Both the position numbers and the translations under genes were made by a program. Shown in pieces: positions 31,449 to 43,321 of a DNA stretch of 64,000 nucleotides. The notes beneath the pieces are model-generated. The model had not been told where the DNA came from and did no database searches. It saw only the letters and a program-made list of their open reading frames with translations. The DNA comes from Tricholomella constricta (lineage: Eukaryota; Basidiomycota; Agaricomycetes; Agaricales; Lyophyllaceae). The number at the start of each line of letters is the position of its first letter. Position 1 is the first letter of the stretch. The stretch lies in assembly GCA_013368375.1 (NCBI GenBank), contig JAACJP010000005.1, positions 1,550,001 through 1,614,000 on the forward strand, given 5' to 3'.

Positions 31449-32257
31449 TTTCGAACAGCACAAATGGAACGGGGTAGAAGGCCGAGTGACAAAACGGGAG
31501 GGCATGGTCGTTCTTTATATTCCCATCCATGGTGGCCATCGACCACAAAAAAGTCGGTCAAAGAGACAAAGAGGCTTGACTGGAGTGGCTCTGAAGTCAA
31601 AGGGACTCGGTTACGTTCTTATGTGGATTAAGGCACATCTAGAGTTGACCCCACAATCACAGATTGACCACTATATAATGTCATATCAAGTTAGCTTCAT
31701 ACAATATACATTTGGATCCTTACCTGCGAAAGAGATCAGCCTTGAACTTGAAGCTTTGAAGCTTGAAGTCAAGTGAAGTGGCATCCATAGCGCTAGGATT
31801 TTCATGACAACGACCCGTTCGCAGCGGAGCGCCAAATATTATTATGCCGGGGTAGTTCCGAGGGGTAAGCTAATTTAGGCAGCGTCTCCGGTGAACCGGT
31901 GAAGCCCGGGGACAGCTGTGATCGGGCTTCTCAGATTCTTAATTCTTAACTTTCCGTTGACTTGAAAGCAAGCACTGCGAGTATCTCGATAAAAGACGCG
32001 TTTACGACGCGTTTTTGTGGTGATTTTCCATACATGCACCCCCGCCCATCCCCAAGCATCATCGCTCGTTTGATCATTTTCAGGGACCGAAAAGCATTAG
32101 TCATTTAATTCCATGCTTGTTTTAGCAAGCCTTTTTAGCCGCCAAGGGGCTCTGAAATGCTTATAGGAGACACGCGGACAAAAAGGACCGCACTGATAAC
32201 TCGTGTTCCCCTCGCCTCCTCTAACTACCGCCCCCACCGTGCCAGATCTGGGCCACA
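31449..32257. other. Intergenic, divergent promoters
   Basis: Lies between two divergently transcribed genes. No ORF with recognisable content; AT-rich patches and a short inverted GACGCGTTTACGACGCGTTT stretch near 31996 were noted. Nothing else supported. Confidence 0.5.
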
Positions 32258-34107
32258 ATGCGATCGTCACTCCTTTCGGTTTTTATATCCCTTTTTCTTC
32301 TAGGTGGCAATGGTGTACAAGCACTTACAAGTTACGCAAACGATTTCGTCGACCCCGATTTTATTGTGGCCGGAGAATTCGGGGACAACACTTTAGCTGC
32401 CCAACGCACGATTTTTGCGTGGGCCAAAGATTCGGCGAAGGATGGCCCATGGTGTAAATATTTGCCATTTTTTATACACACTCTTGCACCTCTTAAACCG
32501 ACAATCAACAGCTGTGACAAGCAAGCCCGTTTCACCTCCGTCAGGCGATAGACACGATTATATGAGTTGGGCGCCTTAGTATGCCTTTTTGCATCTCAAT
32601 AGGGGATATAATTCAATTCACTAAATGTCAGCTGGTGGCCCGACTGTTCTAATGCTGGAAACACAACTGAGTTGCCACAGGAAGAAGGTGGGTGCAGCTC
32701 TCGATGCTTTAGTTTCGAACTCATTTTCCCAATATCAGTTTGGAAAACGTGCAACTACCGTCCTCGTGATGGCCTCTTCAATCCTGACGGCCGTCTGATT
32801 AACGACGTTGGAAATTTCCAGTCGCTCTCAGATGCGGTCCTTTTCAACGCAATCGCGTTTTCTTTAAGCACCAGCGACGGATCCTCCTCCTATTCGAAGA
32901 CAGTCGGTGTGTAAACTTCTATATCGACGTCCCGTAGCTCATTTGTTGCACCCAGTATCTTTCATTAAAGCATGGTTCCTGGACCAGGAAACGAGGATGA
33001 ACCCCAACCTTAACTACGGACAAATGCAGCGCGGACCTAATGGACAAACCGGAAGCCACACTGGTATTCTGTAAGTCGTCCATGTCAGAAACGGATACGT
33101 TGATAAACAAGCCGAAAAAAAAAACAGCGACCTGAAAGGCATGGCCAAAATCGTATCCGGAATCATGATTCTTCGAAAGAAGGAATGCACGGACTGGACC
33201 GCCGAACTCAATAACGAGATGAATGCTTGGACCCGAGAATACATTACCTGGCTCGAAACAGCGCCCATCTCGCTTGAGGAAGGCCATGCCGACAAGTTCG
33301 TCATGTCTTCACAGTGTGCTGACTGCAGATGAGCTGACTTTATGCCAGCAACCACGGTACATTCTATTACAACCAGCTCGCCGCACTGAAGCTCCTAATT
33401 GGCGACTTTGATGGCGCGCGGAACGTTACTAACACTTACTTTTCACGCCAATACATGTTCCAGATTACGGGAGATGGAGAGCAGGTAAGTGCGGCAAGGA
33501 TTCCCCACTTGACCACTTCTCTGACAAGCAGTAGCCCCTCGAAGCTGCGCGGACTCGCCCATACCATTATCACGCCTACAACCTCGCTGCCATGATCGTG
33601 AGGCCCCCTTGACTTCCCAGCCAATAAACACTAATTTCTCCGATGCCGAAGACCAACGCGCGCATCGCCGCCTACGCCGGTGACAAGGGCGTTTGGAATA
33701 AGACGACCAGCGAGGGTTCGACCATCAAGTCCGCCCTGGACTTTTCCTTGGGGCTCTCAGCCGAGGCAACTAAGGAGGGTTCATACACCACAGAGTTATA
33801 CCCCAGCATCGCAGCGGTTGCCTCGGTGTATGGTGACCCCCAAGGAAAATATGCCTCGTTCCTTGCAAATGGGATCCCTGGGTATGCCGAGGAAGCCTAT
33901 TTCTTGTGGAATCAACCCCTGGCGGGCGGCGAGAAGGAGAGCGATGCGCTTCGCAAACTTCAGGCCACTGCGACTGGCGACGATGCGGATCCGAGGGCCA
34001 CTGGGGCCAGCAACGTGAAGAAAAACAGTGGTGCTGTTTTGAACACTGTGAATTGTGTGCTCGGCGCCTCTGTTATTGCGGGTCTGCAGTATGCTTTCTC
34101 GTTTTAG
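32258..34107 (+). CDS. Secreted alginate-lyase-like protein (PF05426 type)
   Basis: Predicted polysaccharide lyase with an (alpha/alpha) toroid fold; the actual substrate in fungi is unknown. The signal peptide is MRSSLLSVFISLFLLGGNGV. Family blocks are SVTSKPVSPPSGDRHDYMSW, YWWPDC, NYRPRDGLFNPDGRLINDVG, NFQSLSDAVLFNAIAFSL, WFLDQETRMNPNLNYGQMQR, GILDLKGMAKIVSGI, SNHGTFYYNQLAALKLLIGD (the NHG region usually holds catalytic residues) and PYHYHAYNLAAM. The C-terminus SGAVLNTVNCVLGASVIAG is hydrophobic after a small-residue stretch and could be a GPI-anchor signal. It is spliced with six or more short introns and ends at TAG 34105-34107. Confidence 0.8.
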
Positions 34108-35057
34108 TCATTTAGACAAGTTCTTGGGCTTTTTATAAACTACTTACTAGGACTGCGCATGCATTTTACTGACGAGTTGGCGGTAAGATAGGATTGATCT
34201 ATGTACATGCTGAGTTCGTATATACCGTGTTATATTCTTAAAGACCAATTAAAGTCTGCAATTTTGCTGCTGGCGACACGAATTCGGCGTTTGTTGTCGA
34301 ATGGCCCAAGGTCCATGATACCGGATTAGCCTGGGGGCTTTTTGATCTCTTGAAGGTTTGGATCCTTGCTTCTGTTGGAAGAGTCCAGGTTGACGCAACA
34401 ACGAAGCCTGAGTGTTGAGGTATTTATACATCGAGCCCATTCGTCTGACGTGGTGCTCGCCGGAGGGACTGTAATAATTGTGATTGAACAATGAGACTTA
34501 ACTTGTTTTGATTCATACTACGGAAGACATGGAACAAGAGGAGACAGACTGGAAAATGATTCTAAGATGATGTCGCGAGCAGGAGCGTGGAAGGTCCGGC
34601 ATGTGGCCGCGAGCAGAGTCCAGTTTACATAAAAATCGTGTGCAGAGTCTTGACAGTTTGAGTCTGCAGGCAGGGATGCATCCTAAGCTGTCAGACAATG
34701 CATCAGCCTGTAGATAAAGGATTGATGAGCACAATGAGCCATACCGCCGAGTCACGGCGCTCACTGCCATTTGGAGACGTCGCCCAAAAGGGGCACATGG
34801 CGCAAGATGGCGATGGGCTTGGTCAGCACTGTATCACCTTCCGTGTCGGGCGAGGGCCCGGTGACTACAGTTGTTGCAGTGCATGGTCGCACTCCTGCCC
34901 CGGACTACGCTGTCCTCCTCCCAGTTTTCTCGTATCCTCGACTCTATCACGGCCATTGACACCTGCATATCTTCCTAGGGAAGTTCACGCCTGCCATCGG
35001 CTGCTTCACCTCTTCACAAAGGAGTCATCGCCCTCAACGTACCTATCGGTCTCTGCT
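34108..35057. other. Intergenic upstream of ATG1
   Basis: No gene recognised on either strand. It should hold the alginate-lyase-like 3' UTR and the ATG1 promoter; the last 200 bp are CT-rich, as is common upstream of fungal start codons. Confidence 0.5.
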
Positions 35058-38000
35058 ATGGCATCCACCGCGCCTCCAATCCAGCGTGGTTCAAGCCTTC
35101 ATGCGGCTGCTGTGTCCAAACGAGTTGAAGATGACGAGGCTAGACCCTATGTTATCGTTGGGGACATTGGGAAGGGCAGCTTTGCAACCGTGTACAAGGG
35201 ATACCACGAGGTGCGACACTCTTGTGATTCGCGTCTGTATTCTTCTCATTCTGTACGTAGGAAACTCGTTTACAAGTGGCTATCAAGACTGTGAAGCGCG
35301 ACAACCTGACCGCCAAGTTATTCGACAACCTTCAGAGCGAGATCCAGATCCTCAAGTCGCTATCGCACAGACATATCACCAAACTAATTGATATCGTGGT
35401 GAGCGCATTCTGTTTTCGAATATATTGACAATACTCATCGAACTTCAGCGCGCCGAGCGACATGTATACCTGATCATGGAGTACTGCGGCGGAGGCGACT
35501 TGACGAATTACATCAAGAAGCGCGGCCGCGTCGAAGGCCTAGAATACGTGCCGTCTCCCGAAGCTGCACCTCAGTACTATCCACATCCGCGCACAGGCGG
35601 CCTAGATGAGATCGTCGTGCGGAGTTTCCTGCGGCAACTCGGTGAGCTAGGAATCTGACCTCAGGGCTACAAATGGCTCAGTTGTCGCTTGATAGCCCGT
35701 GCGCTCAAGTTCCTCCGACATCGAAACTTAATTCACCGAGACATCAAACCTCAGGTGAGTACATCACTGATACAGATTCAAGCGCTACTGATCTCCCTCA
35801 CCAGAACCTGTTATTGAATGCCCCTTCACCAGAGGAACTAGCTCGAGGGCATCCTTTAGGAGTGCCGATCCTCAAAGTTGCTGATTTTGGATTTGCTCGT
35901 TCATTACCTAATGCCATGATGGCAGAAACACTCTGTGGCTCGCCGTATGTCCCTTTCACGCTCAAATCAGGGATTGTAATTGACATCTGCCCCATCCAAG
36001 GCTGTATATGGCCCCAGAGATCTTAAGGTATGAGAAGTATGATGCGAAAGCTGACCTCTGGTCCGTGGGCGCCGTTCTCTTTGAAATCTCGGTCGGAAAA
36101 CCCCCATTTCGAGCCCAGAACCACATCGAGCTGCTCAAGAAGATCGAGCACGCGAAAGGGATCAAGTTCCCGGATGAAGACCCTTCGTCCGCCAGTGCAA
36201 GGAATGGCGGAGGCGGTAGTGAAGACTCTCCCGTCCCCGAGGACGTGAAGAAACTGATCCGGGCGCTCTTGAAGCGCAATCCGATTGAACGGGCGAGCTT
36301 TGATGAGTTCTTTGGGAGCACCGCGCTTGCGAACTCCAAGTTCCCTCGGTCACAGCCGAGCGTATCTAGATCATCCGTGACGCGAGATCCGAGCATTGTC
36401 CAGGAGGAGGACGAGCGAAAACCTTGGACTGGGCGGCCACCAACGCCTGAGCATCATCGCGTTATTCCTCCAGAAGTTTTGGATCCGAAAGCGATGATTC
36501 CCCCGAGTAGGTTCAATTTCAGGCGGACAAGCGGTTTGGAGAATGGGGAAGGGACTCCCCCACCAGGTTCCAATCTTCCATCACAAGACAGGTAGGCTTT
36601 CCTATGCCAGTCGAATTAGATGGTCCTAACATCATGTTTAGCTCGCATGGCTCGCGAGAGAAGTTCGCAAACCCCACAGAAATGGCTCGACGTCCATCCT
36701 TGGCCTCAAATCAAGAACGTCGCCATGCGAAGCCGCTTTCGACGGAGGGCTCATTCATCCCAGGTGAAACAGAAGAAGATGGTATGCTGCGCCGTGAATA
36801 TGTCCTGGTCGGCGATACACGAGCTGTGGAGTTCAATCGCGCAGTAGACGGTATGTTTTCATTTTGATCATGCAGGATGACTTGACATAAATTATAATGT
36901 CAACAGAAATCACCTCGGAACCGCGGCGTCCCTTGCACGACAGGAAAATCCCGCCAACACCCACGACTGACGACTACTCACCCGTGTATCCAATAACAAC
37001 GCCTACTCACATCACGTTCCCCCCGCCCCCCAATCCTGCTGCTCCCCCCCTCTCGTCCTCCCCATCCAGCCTCGCTTCTCGCGCTGCCTCTAATGCACTT
37101 AACCGTGCAATCAGTCTGGCCTCGAAGAAATTGTTTGGCTCTTCAGGCCACTCCCGGTCGTCGCCTTCCCGTGAATACAACAGTGTACCATCGTCACCCA
37201 AACGACCACCCATCATCGCGCTTGGACCGGAGGGTGAACGTGATCCACTGGAGGATGAGCTGTTGGCGGCCTTGGAGGAATTGGCGCAGAAGACGGAGGT
37301 GTTGACGCATTGGGCCGACGAAATGTACGAATATGTTAAGGCGGTTCCGCAGAGTGCGTATCCTTTTATTGTCCACTCCCTGGGAAATGTACTTAATGCT
37401 TCTGTTTGTTGGGAGCAGAGCCGTTACCTGACCCGACCAAATTTACGCAGCGGGAGGGTGAGGCGGACAAGCATGCGCGGCGGCGGAAGCTTGCGGACAT
37501 GGAGGCGGAATATAACGCCGTCACATGTGTCGCAGTGTACATGCTCTTAATGTCGTTTTCGCAGAAGGGCATCGATAGGTTGCGGAACCACCAGGAGCAC
37601 ATGAAGATGCGCCATCCGGATGGTGACTTTGTGGTGAGCGAGGGCTTCGATGACGGTCAGTGTATATCCTTGTCAAAGCATGGTATGTAGCTTACGTGTG
37701 GGCATGAACATGAAGCGCTGTCGTGGTTCAAGGATCATTTCATCAAGTGCAATGATCGCGCTGCACTAGTGAAAACTTGGCTACCAGTGCAGTACGATGG
37801 CCCTAAGAGCTGGCTCGATCAGCTGGTTTACGATCGAGCGCTGGTCCTTGTACGTTGTGGTCATTGAGTCAATGGCCTTGCATCTTCTAATCAATTTATC
37901 TCGTACAGAGTCGCACCGCTGCCCGCAAGGAGTTGCTGGATCAGGCATCTAGCCCTGACGAATGCGAAAAGCTATACGAAGAATCATTATGGTGCCTATA

Positions 38001-38305
38001 CGCTCTTCAAGACGATCTTTTACAAACAGGAAACCCATTCATGGACGAAGATCGTGAAACGATTGCCACCTGTACGTTTACAACTTATTACGAGGGCGCC
38101 ATCCTGACATCCATTGTTTATGTGCGTAGGGATAAAGCGAACCAAACTTCGCCTTGTCCGGTGTCGCGCCCGCATGGCCATGAACGACCGCGATCGCTTG
38201 AACGACGCCCGCGCTGACCAGAACCTTGCCGACGTCGCCCGAATACCCGCTCCATGGGACGCTAAGCCTCTGGATCCAGCCAGAACGAATGGTCGAACTT
38301 CATGA
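35058..38305 (+). CDS. atg1: Serine/threonine kinase ATG1 (ULK family), autophagy initiation
   Basis: Kinase that starts autophagosome formation together with Atg13 and Atg17. The start [20 protein letters not shown] leads into the kinase domain: the P-loop [16 protein letters not shown], the VAIK lysine ([11 protein letters not shown]), [20 protein letters not shown], the catalytic loop [16 protein letters not shown], the activation segment [20 protein letters not shown] and [21 protein letters not shown] long Ser/Pro-rich linker follows. The C-terminal tandem MIT region (DUF3543-like) runs from [20 protein letters not shown] through [20 protein letters not shown] to [20 protein letters not shown], and ends [12 protein letters not shown] 38303-38305. 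All kinase residues are intact; about nine introns. Confidence 0.93.
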
Positions 38306-38607
38306 CATTTATTCCCTTCTCGCCGATCCTCTGCAGAGGCTAGATCTTACTGGTTCCAAGAAGGACTTGACGAGTTGCTATATATCTTGCATTTTCATTC
38401 ATCATCTACTGTTCGTCAGTTTTCCTTTTTTGGAGACACCTTTATTTTGTTGTGCGCTCTTCCAGTTGTGTTGGCCTGTCTAATCTGATTATGTATGTCT
38501 GGGTATCTCATCAGTATCTTTACGCATTTGTATTACTTGTATTTCATTAGGAACGTTTGTATCATCTTTGCTCATTAGTCTACATCGGATGTGTGTCCGC
38601 TACGGGT
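38306..38607. other. Intergenic, convergent gene ends
   Basis: Between the stops of ATG1 (plus) and the SFM1-like gene (minus). AT-rich, presumed 3' UTRs; nothing else seen. Confidence 0.55.
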
Positions 38608-39580
38608 TCAAAAGTCGAAGCTTTTGTTGAGGTCCTCGTGTAGGAGTTTCTTCATCCCGGGTGGTAGGAGGGGCTCCTTGCCGTCTACATCGGCAATGTA
38701 TCCTTTCATCCGCTCAGCCGCTACCATTGGAAGATTTGAAGGAGCCAACTCACTGAAGGGCATTTCCACGGATTCCTTGGCGTTGAAATGAATATTTGGG
38801 AACTCCTAAAAGGCTGTTCCGCAAAGCTGCAGCTTCAAGAATTTTGAAGATGGACGTACCACGTATGGAATTCTGCCAAGAGGAATCCTGTCCACGACGA
38901 CGAGTTTTGTTACACCTAGGGCGGTATCGGTGGTCATTTGCACAGGACCTAAATGTCGCGTTTGGAATCCTAGGACACGAAGTTCTGCAGTCCGATCTCT
39001 AGGAGGATCATCGCCTTCGATTCTTCAGACAGAATATAAGGACGCCTGTGGGATGAGCGCACCTAGGATGCCCTGCCATATGTCCATTGATAGCTCAATA
39101 GAAAGTTAACTAAGAGAGGGCTTACTCCAAATAAAAACATCTCAAATCGACCATCACCGTCCTCAGGAGCAAGCGCCACTTCGGCTTTGGGATCGAGCAA
39201 GCAAACCTTGTCAAGACTTACGCCCATTGACTGCATGAGATCGATGACGCCTGTTTCGTGGCAGAAAGCATCTGCTATGCCAGTCTTCGATGATCGAAAT
39301 ACCGTCGACAAGGATTCGCTCGAAGACTTGGAAAGGTGAGTGAAGTGCACATGTGCTTCCGGACCGGCTAAAATGCGCATATGCTGAGATAGAACAAATG
39401 GTTAAGTCCATTGCTCTAACAGCGAAGTCGGTCGGACAGACCGCGTACTCCAGCTCTACCCATGGGGGAATGGATCTCTCTGTATCCTCATCCTCCTCCA
39501 TATGTTCTAGCACAAGAAGTTGAGGTAATGAACAATGGTCCCATGAAATAGACTCTACCGATAACATATTTGAATCCCAT
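38608..39580 (-). CDS. SFM1-like SPOUT-fold protein arginine methyltransferase
   Basis: Yeast Sfm1 methylates ribosomal protein S3 (family DUF431, SPOUT fold). The start is MGFKYVI, split by a 53-bp intron (GTAGAGTC to TGTGCTAG) from EHMEEDEDTERSIPPWVELE, the diagnostic N-terminus. Further blocks are AHVHFTHLSKSSSESL, DKVCLLDPKAEVALAPEDGD and MFLFGGILGDDPPRDRTAEL (spliced across an intron at about 39013-39060), then RVLGFQTRHLGPVQMTTDTA, IPLGRIPYVEFPNIHFNAKE, SVEMPFSELAP and the terminal LLPPGMKKLLHEDLNKSFDF, stop 38608-38610. The glycine-rich GGILGDDPP and GPVQMTTDTA loops form the cofactor knot. It looks intact. Confidence 0.88.
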
Positions 39581-40404
39581 GCTGGACACCAGCTACGTTC
39601 CAGAAACGGAAGAGGTGAGAATTTTCGATGCCAAGGTCGATGGTACCCCGGAAGATAAGATAAGATGCAATGGATGCGCCAGAGGATCTTGATGGCGATA
39701 TATACATCAACTTTCATTTGTCCAACGAGCCCATCCTCGGACGGACGCCTTCCAATCGATGGCCACCTAGTCACCGTCGACGTCGGTCCCCCAATGTGAA
39801 CTGAAATTGATAAAACCACAGAAAAATCTATGATTTTGCTCCGAAAATAGCTTGTTCGTGGATCTCCAACCCCTTGACAAGCGTGATATTGCTTCTCGGC
39901 GCTCAATTGCGTCGCTTGTGTGCATTTCGGTAGACTGCTTGACTGTCCAAGCTCAATGATCGCACGGAGATCTGATCGGCATCCCGTTCTTGGTGATTCA
40001 AGTTCCCATACTCGCTCAATATATAGAAAGCTTAACTGACATTTGATCAAAGTCACAACGGAAGTTCCACATAATTGGGGGTCTCGATTCAGACAATACC
40101 GCAGCGCGCTCAATTTTCAACTCGTCCTCTATTGGCAAAAGGTTCCTCGTTGCAGTACGACTTGCAGAGATGAATCGCAATGTGAGGAGCTCTTGGACGA
40201 ATATAAGCTGCCTCGTAAGCACACCGAATTTAAAAGTCATGGATGCCGTCATTAAATAAAAAACCCTTGCTTCTGCGTACGCCGCGCAGAAGCGCCACCG
40301 GCTGGTACCGGCGATGAGGACCAAGAAAAAATATATAATACGGTGACATCCCCTCCCCACCCTCGCTATCATCGACGCCTCAGAGGCGCAGTAATCGAAA
40401 CTCC
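39581..40404. other. Intergenic, divergent promoters, with unassigned open frames
   Basis: Minus-strand frames at about 40016-40250 (for example MTASMTFKFGVLTRQLIFVQ) and 39600-40010 are open but show no family motif, and no splice model joins them convincingly. They may be chance frames or part of an unrecognised gene. The region also holds the promoters of the SFM1-like gene and of the gene at 40405. Confidence 0.35.
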
Positions 40405-42116
40405 ATGGCGAGCGCTTACGGCCATTCCGCGCGCACCATCCGCCAGCCCAGTCTCGCCGACTGGACAACTCTGGAGAATTCCGTGTCACAAGACGAGGAG
40501 GAAGAAGACGAGGAGGAACAAGCCACGCAGTAAGTGGCGCGTCTGCACAATCATGATATGTGTTGCAGCAATATCTTGACTTCCTCACTAGGAAGATGCG
40601 CCATCTCCTGAAACCAAAACGCAGCGCTTGGATGCGTTACCTGTCAAAAAAAGGATGGGCCGCAATTGACATTATGCGCTTCATGCACGCCCGTGAAAAG
40701 ACCGTTGTCGACGCGTTGAACGAGCAGGACCCCCTGATTCGCGGTCTGGACAAGACGGTCGAGCCGCCCGACCCATGGTTTCTGGAAGCGATGCAGGGCT
40801 ACGTACGTCGCGTCCAGCTTTATTTGAGGCATTTGTTAACATCAATTCCAGGAAAGAATAGTTCCTTACCATCACGACGAGCCCAAGGAGAAAAGGAAGA
40901 AGAGGAAAAAGAAGGACAAAAAGCACAAGGTGAGCTTTGACCTTACCTGGTCCCAATTCACGACGAAATTGAACCAAGCATCAGGAAGTTGAAGATCGGA
41001 TTGTCGAAGACGTCCTTTTCAAGCGCAAGAAGAAGAAAAAGAAGAATAAGTCTCCGTCGATCGTTCCCGAAACACCGCAGACGACCCCACCGCCAATGCG
41101 GAAACGACAGCTGAGCCCTGTCTTCATCCGTGAGACCCAGCCAGCACCTCCAACTTCGTTCAGTACCCACGAGCACAATGGATCGCATGAGGAGAGCACC
41201 GATCCTGACGACGATCCACCGCCGCGACACATTCGAAAACGGGCGAAGAGATCAGTAACACTCACATCAGACGACCAAGACGACGATCAGCCGAGGGGAC
41301 GGCGCATAACACGGTCTTCCCCCATACCGAATCGACGATACAGCCAGTGTCTGCGGTCTACCGCAAAGCGATCAAGTAGGCCTATTTCGTTCGTTGAATG
41401 GCACGGTAGCGATGGTGACACCGAGGAGGAACAACAAGAGAGTGGGGACGATTTGGAGGAAGACGAAGACGAAGGCGACGGGAAGGAAGAGTACATTGAG
41501 ACGGAGGATGACAGCAAAGAGGGAGAGAGCGAGGAGGAGAAGTGGGGCGACGACGAAGATGGTGAAGAAGACCACGATGTCGATGAAGCGGACGAGGAGG
41601 ACACTGAAGATGTCATCACGATTCCCAAGCAAAGAACAAAGAAGATGAAGAGAGAAATCGACAATTCCGGAAGCAACAAGAAACGTCCTGCGAGTGATGC
41701 AAAGGGTGACTTCAAGCACGTAGTAAGCCCCTCCATTATCCGGTATCCAACAATGCTGATCTCCGTTCTTAGCATACCATCCATTCGTCGCCCCGTAAGC
41801 GAAAAATCGAAGACGAGGACAAGCCTTCAACGCCAAAGAAGCACAAACCGGTAATGTCTACTCCTTACCCCGTCGTCAATCATTCGGGATTTCATGAACG
41901 GAATTTCTTAGGAAGCGGAACACGTTGTTGTCTCCCAAACCCCACAGAAAAGGCCAAAGCTTATGGTAAGCAGAATCTACCCTGCGCTTATCGTGGACGT
42001 CCGCTGATCATGTCGTATTGCAGCGGCACTTCACGCACATATTTTGTATCACAGACAGTGACGGCAGTAATAGCACCGAAGTTGGACGTATGACCATTCC
42101 ACTCTATGAGCACTGA
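40405..42116 (+). CDS. Highly charged, probably nuclear protein of unknown function
   Basis: The start MASAYGHSARTIRQPSLADW is followed by an acidic run (SQDEEEEDEEEQATQ) and a conserved-looking segment KMRHLLKPKRSAWMRYLSKK, then GWAAIDIMRFMHAREKTVVD. Lysine-rich clusters (PKEKRKKRKKKDKKHK and LFKRKKKKKNK) look like nuclear localisation signals. A second long acidic tract (about 41410-41620) and short basic exons (SSPRKRKIEDEDKPSTPKKH) follow. Introns with clean GT-AG borders occur at 41724-41772, 41851-41912 and 41966-42023. It ends MTIPLYEH, TGA 42114-42116. It looks like a chromatin or nucleolar protein, but no domain was recognised. Confidence 0.6.
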
Positions 42117-43321
42117 ACACTTCTAAGCTTGTAGCACTGCGTCCCCCTGTTTTGATACTGCTTGAATGTATATTACTCACAAACAAAAGTCGTTATTGAT
42201 CCAGTTTAATAGAAGTTACTGATCTCCCAATCGTCCAATCTAGAACTTCGAATCACAGTCACCACTGATCTCCTAAGGACGCGAATGAACAGTTGGTAAA
42301 GACAGCATTCCTCTTAAAACTGGTGGCCAGTCCACCATGTACTTGAAACAAGCGAAGTATCGGTAGCGTGACACTAAGGTAATGAGTTTGGTACGGCGGG
42401 CGGCCTCGTTACCACTGTAATAAAGTTGTAAGCACACCGGGGACTCCTTGGACCTGAACCACGATGTGGTCAGGTGTTGTCACACGCCCAGTGAGGGGCG
42501 GTGCCGACGTGGCAGTGAACACCCGTCGCTCCTACTCAATAGGAAAGATGCAAACATTGTATCTACCAAGGCTCTTCCAAGAAGGAAAAGCGAGTCCCCC
42601 GCCCCAATACTCCCCTCCCAAGGAAGTTAACCCTCCAAACGCATAATGCGCCCAGTCTGCGAACTAAGGAGAAACTTACAGAATTTAACGGCACACGTGG
42701 CCCCGGACCCAGCCGAATGAAAGTAGAGCGACACAAACACGCTGTTCGACGTACATGCATCCAACCTAATCTCGTAGTACGCTGACCCGCACAAGAGACC
42801 AAGGAGAGTGCACCCACATTCTTTACTCTCCACATCAGTGGCATGAGAGAACCCCAAGCCCAAACCGAATAACGCTGTTCCAAAGATAAAATCACAAATC
42901 AATCACCGCTCTCAACCCAGGCGTGCAAACCTTCTACGCCTCAAGGCCGTAACTCAATTGAACAGTTAGCGTAAGATTACGGAAATAACACACCGGCTGC
43001 TGTACCGTTGGGGCAGGCGGGTGCCCGGTCCCACGTTGATCAGACATGGGATGATGAAAGATGTGCTGGCATGAATAATATAAAGGCCCCCTGTGTTGCA
43101 GAACATTCCGTCCATTGAGGACTCGTTGCATGGACCCGTGATCCGTGAATACTCCGGATCCACTTCTGATACCGCATTTGGCAAATTAATTGCCAAATGA
43201 GGCAACACATGCATCAGCAGCACGACCTGCCGCATGGCTTCATGCAGTACACCACACGGTGAATGTCAATAATAAGAGTCACCAGGGCTGCCCTCCATTT
43301 TATTTTCTTCTCTCCACTACA
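42117..43321. other. Mostly unassigned; possible small secreted-protein exon on the minus strand
   Basis: A minus-strand frame at about 42690-42900 reads ALFGLGLGFSHATDVESKEC and SAYYEIRLDAC and ends at a good splice donor (GTAAGTTTCTCC near 42677), so it could be one exon of a small Cys-containing protein; start and following exons could not be placed. A 25-bp palindrome lies at about 43173-43199. Otherwise nothing is recognised. Confidence 0.3.

Noticed and set aside
41287..41836. Minus-strand Ser-rich or hydrophobic frames
   Set aside because: They mirror the acidic Glu/Asp codon runs of the charged nuclear protein on the plus strand.
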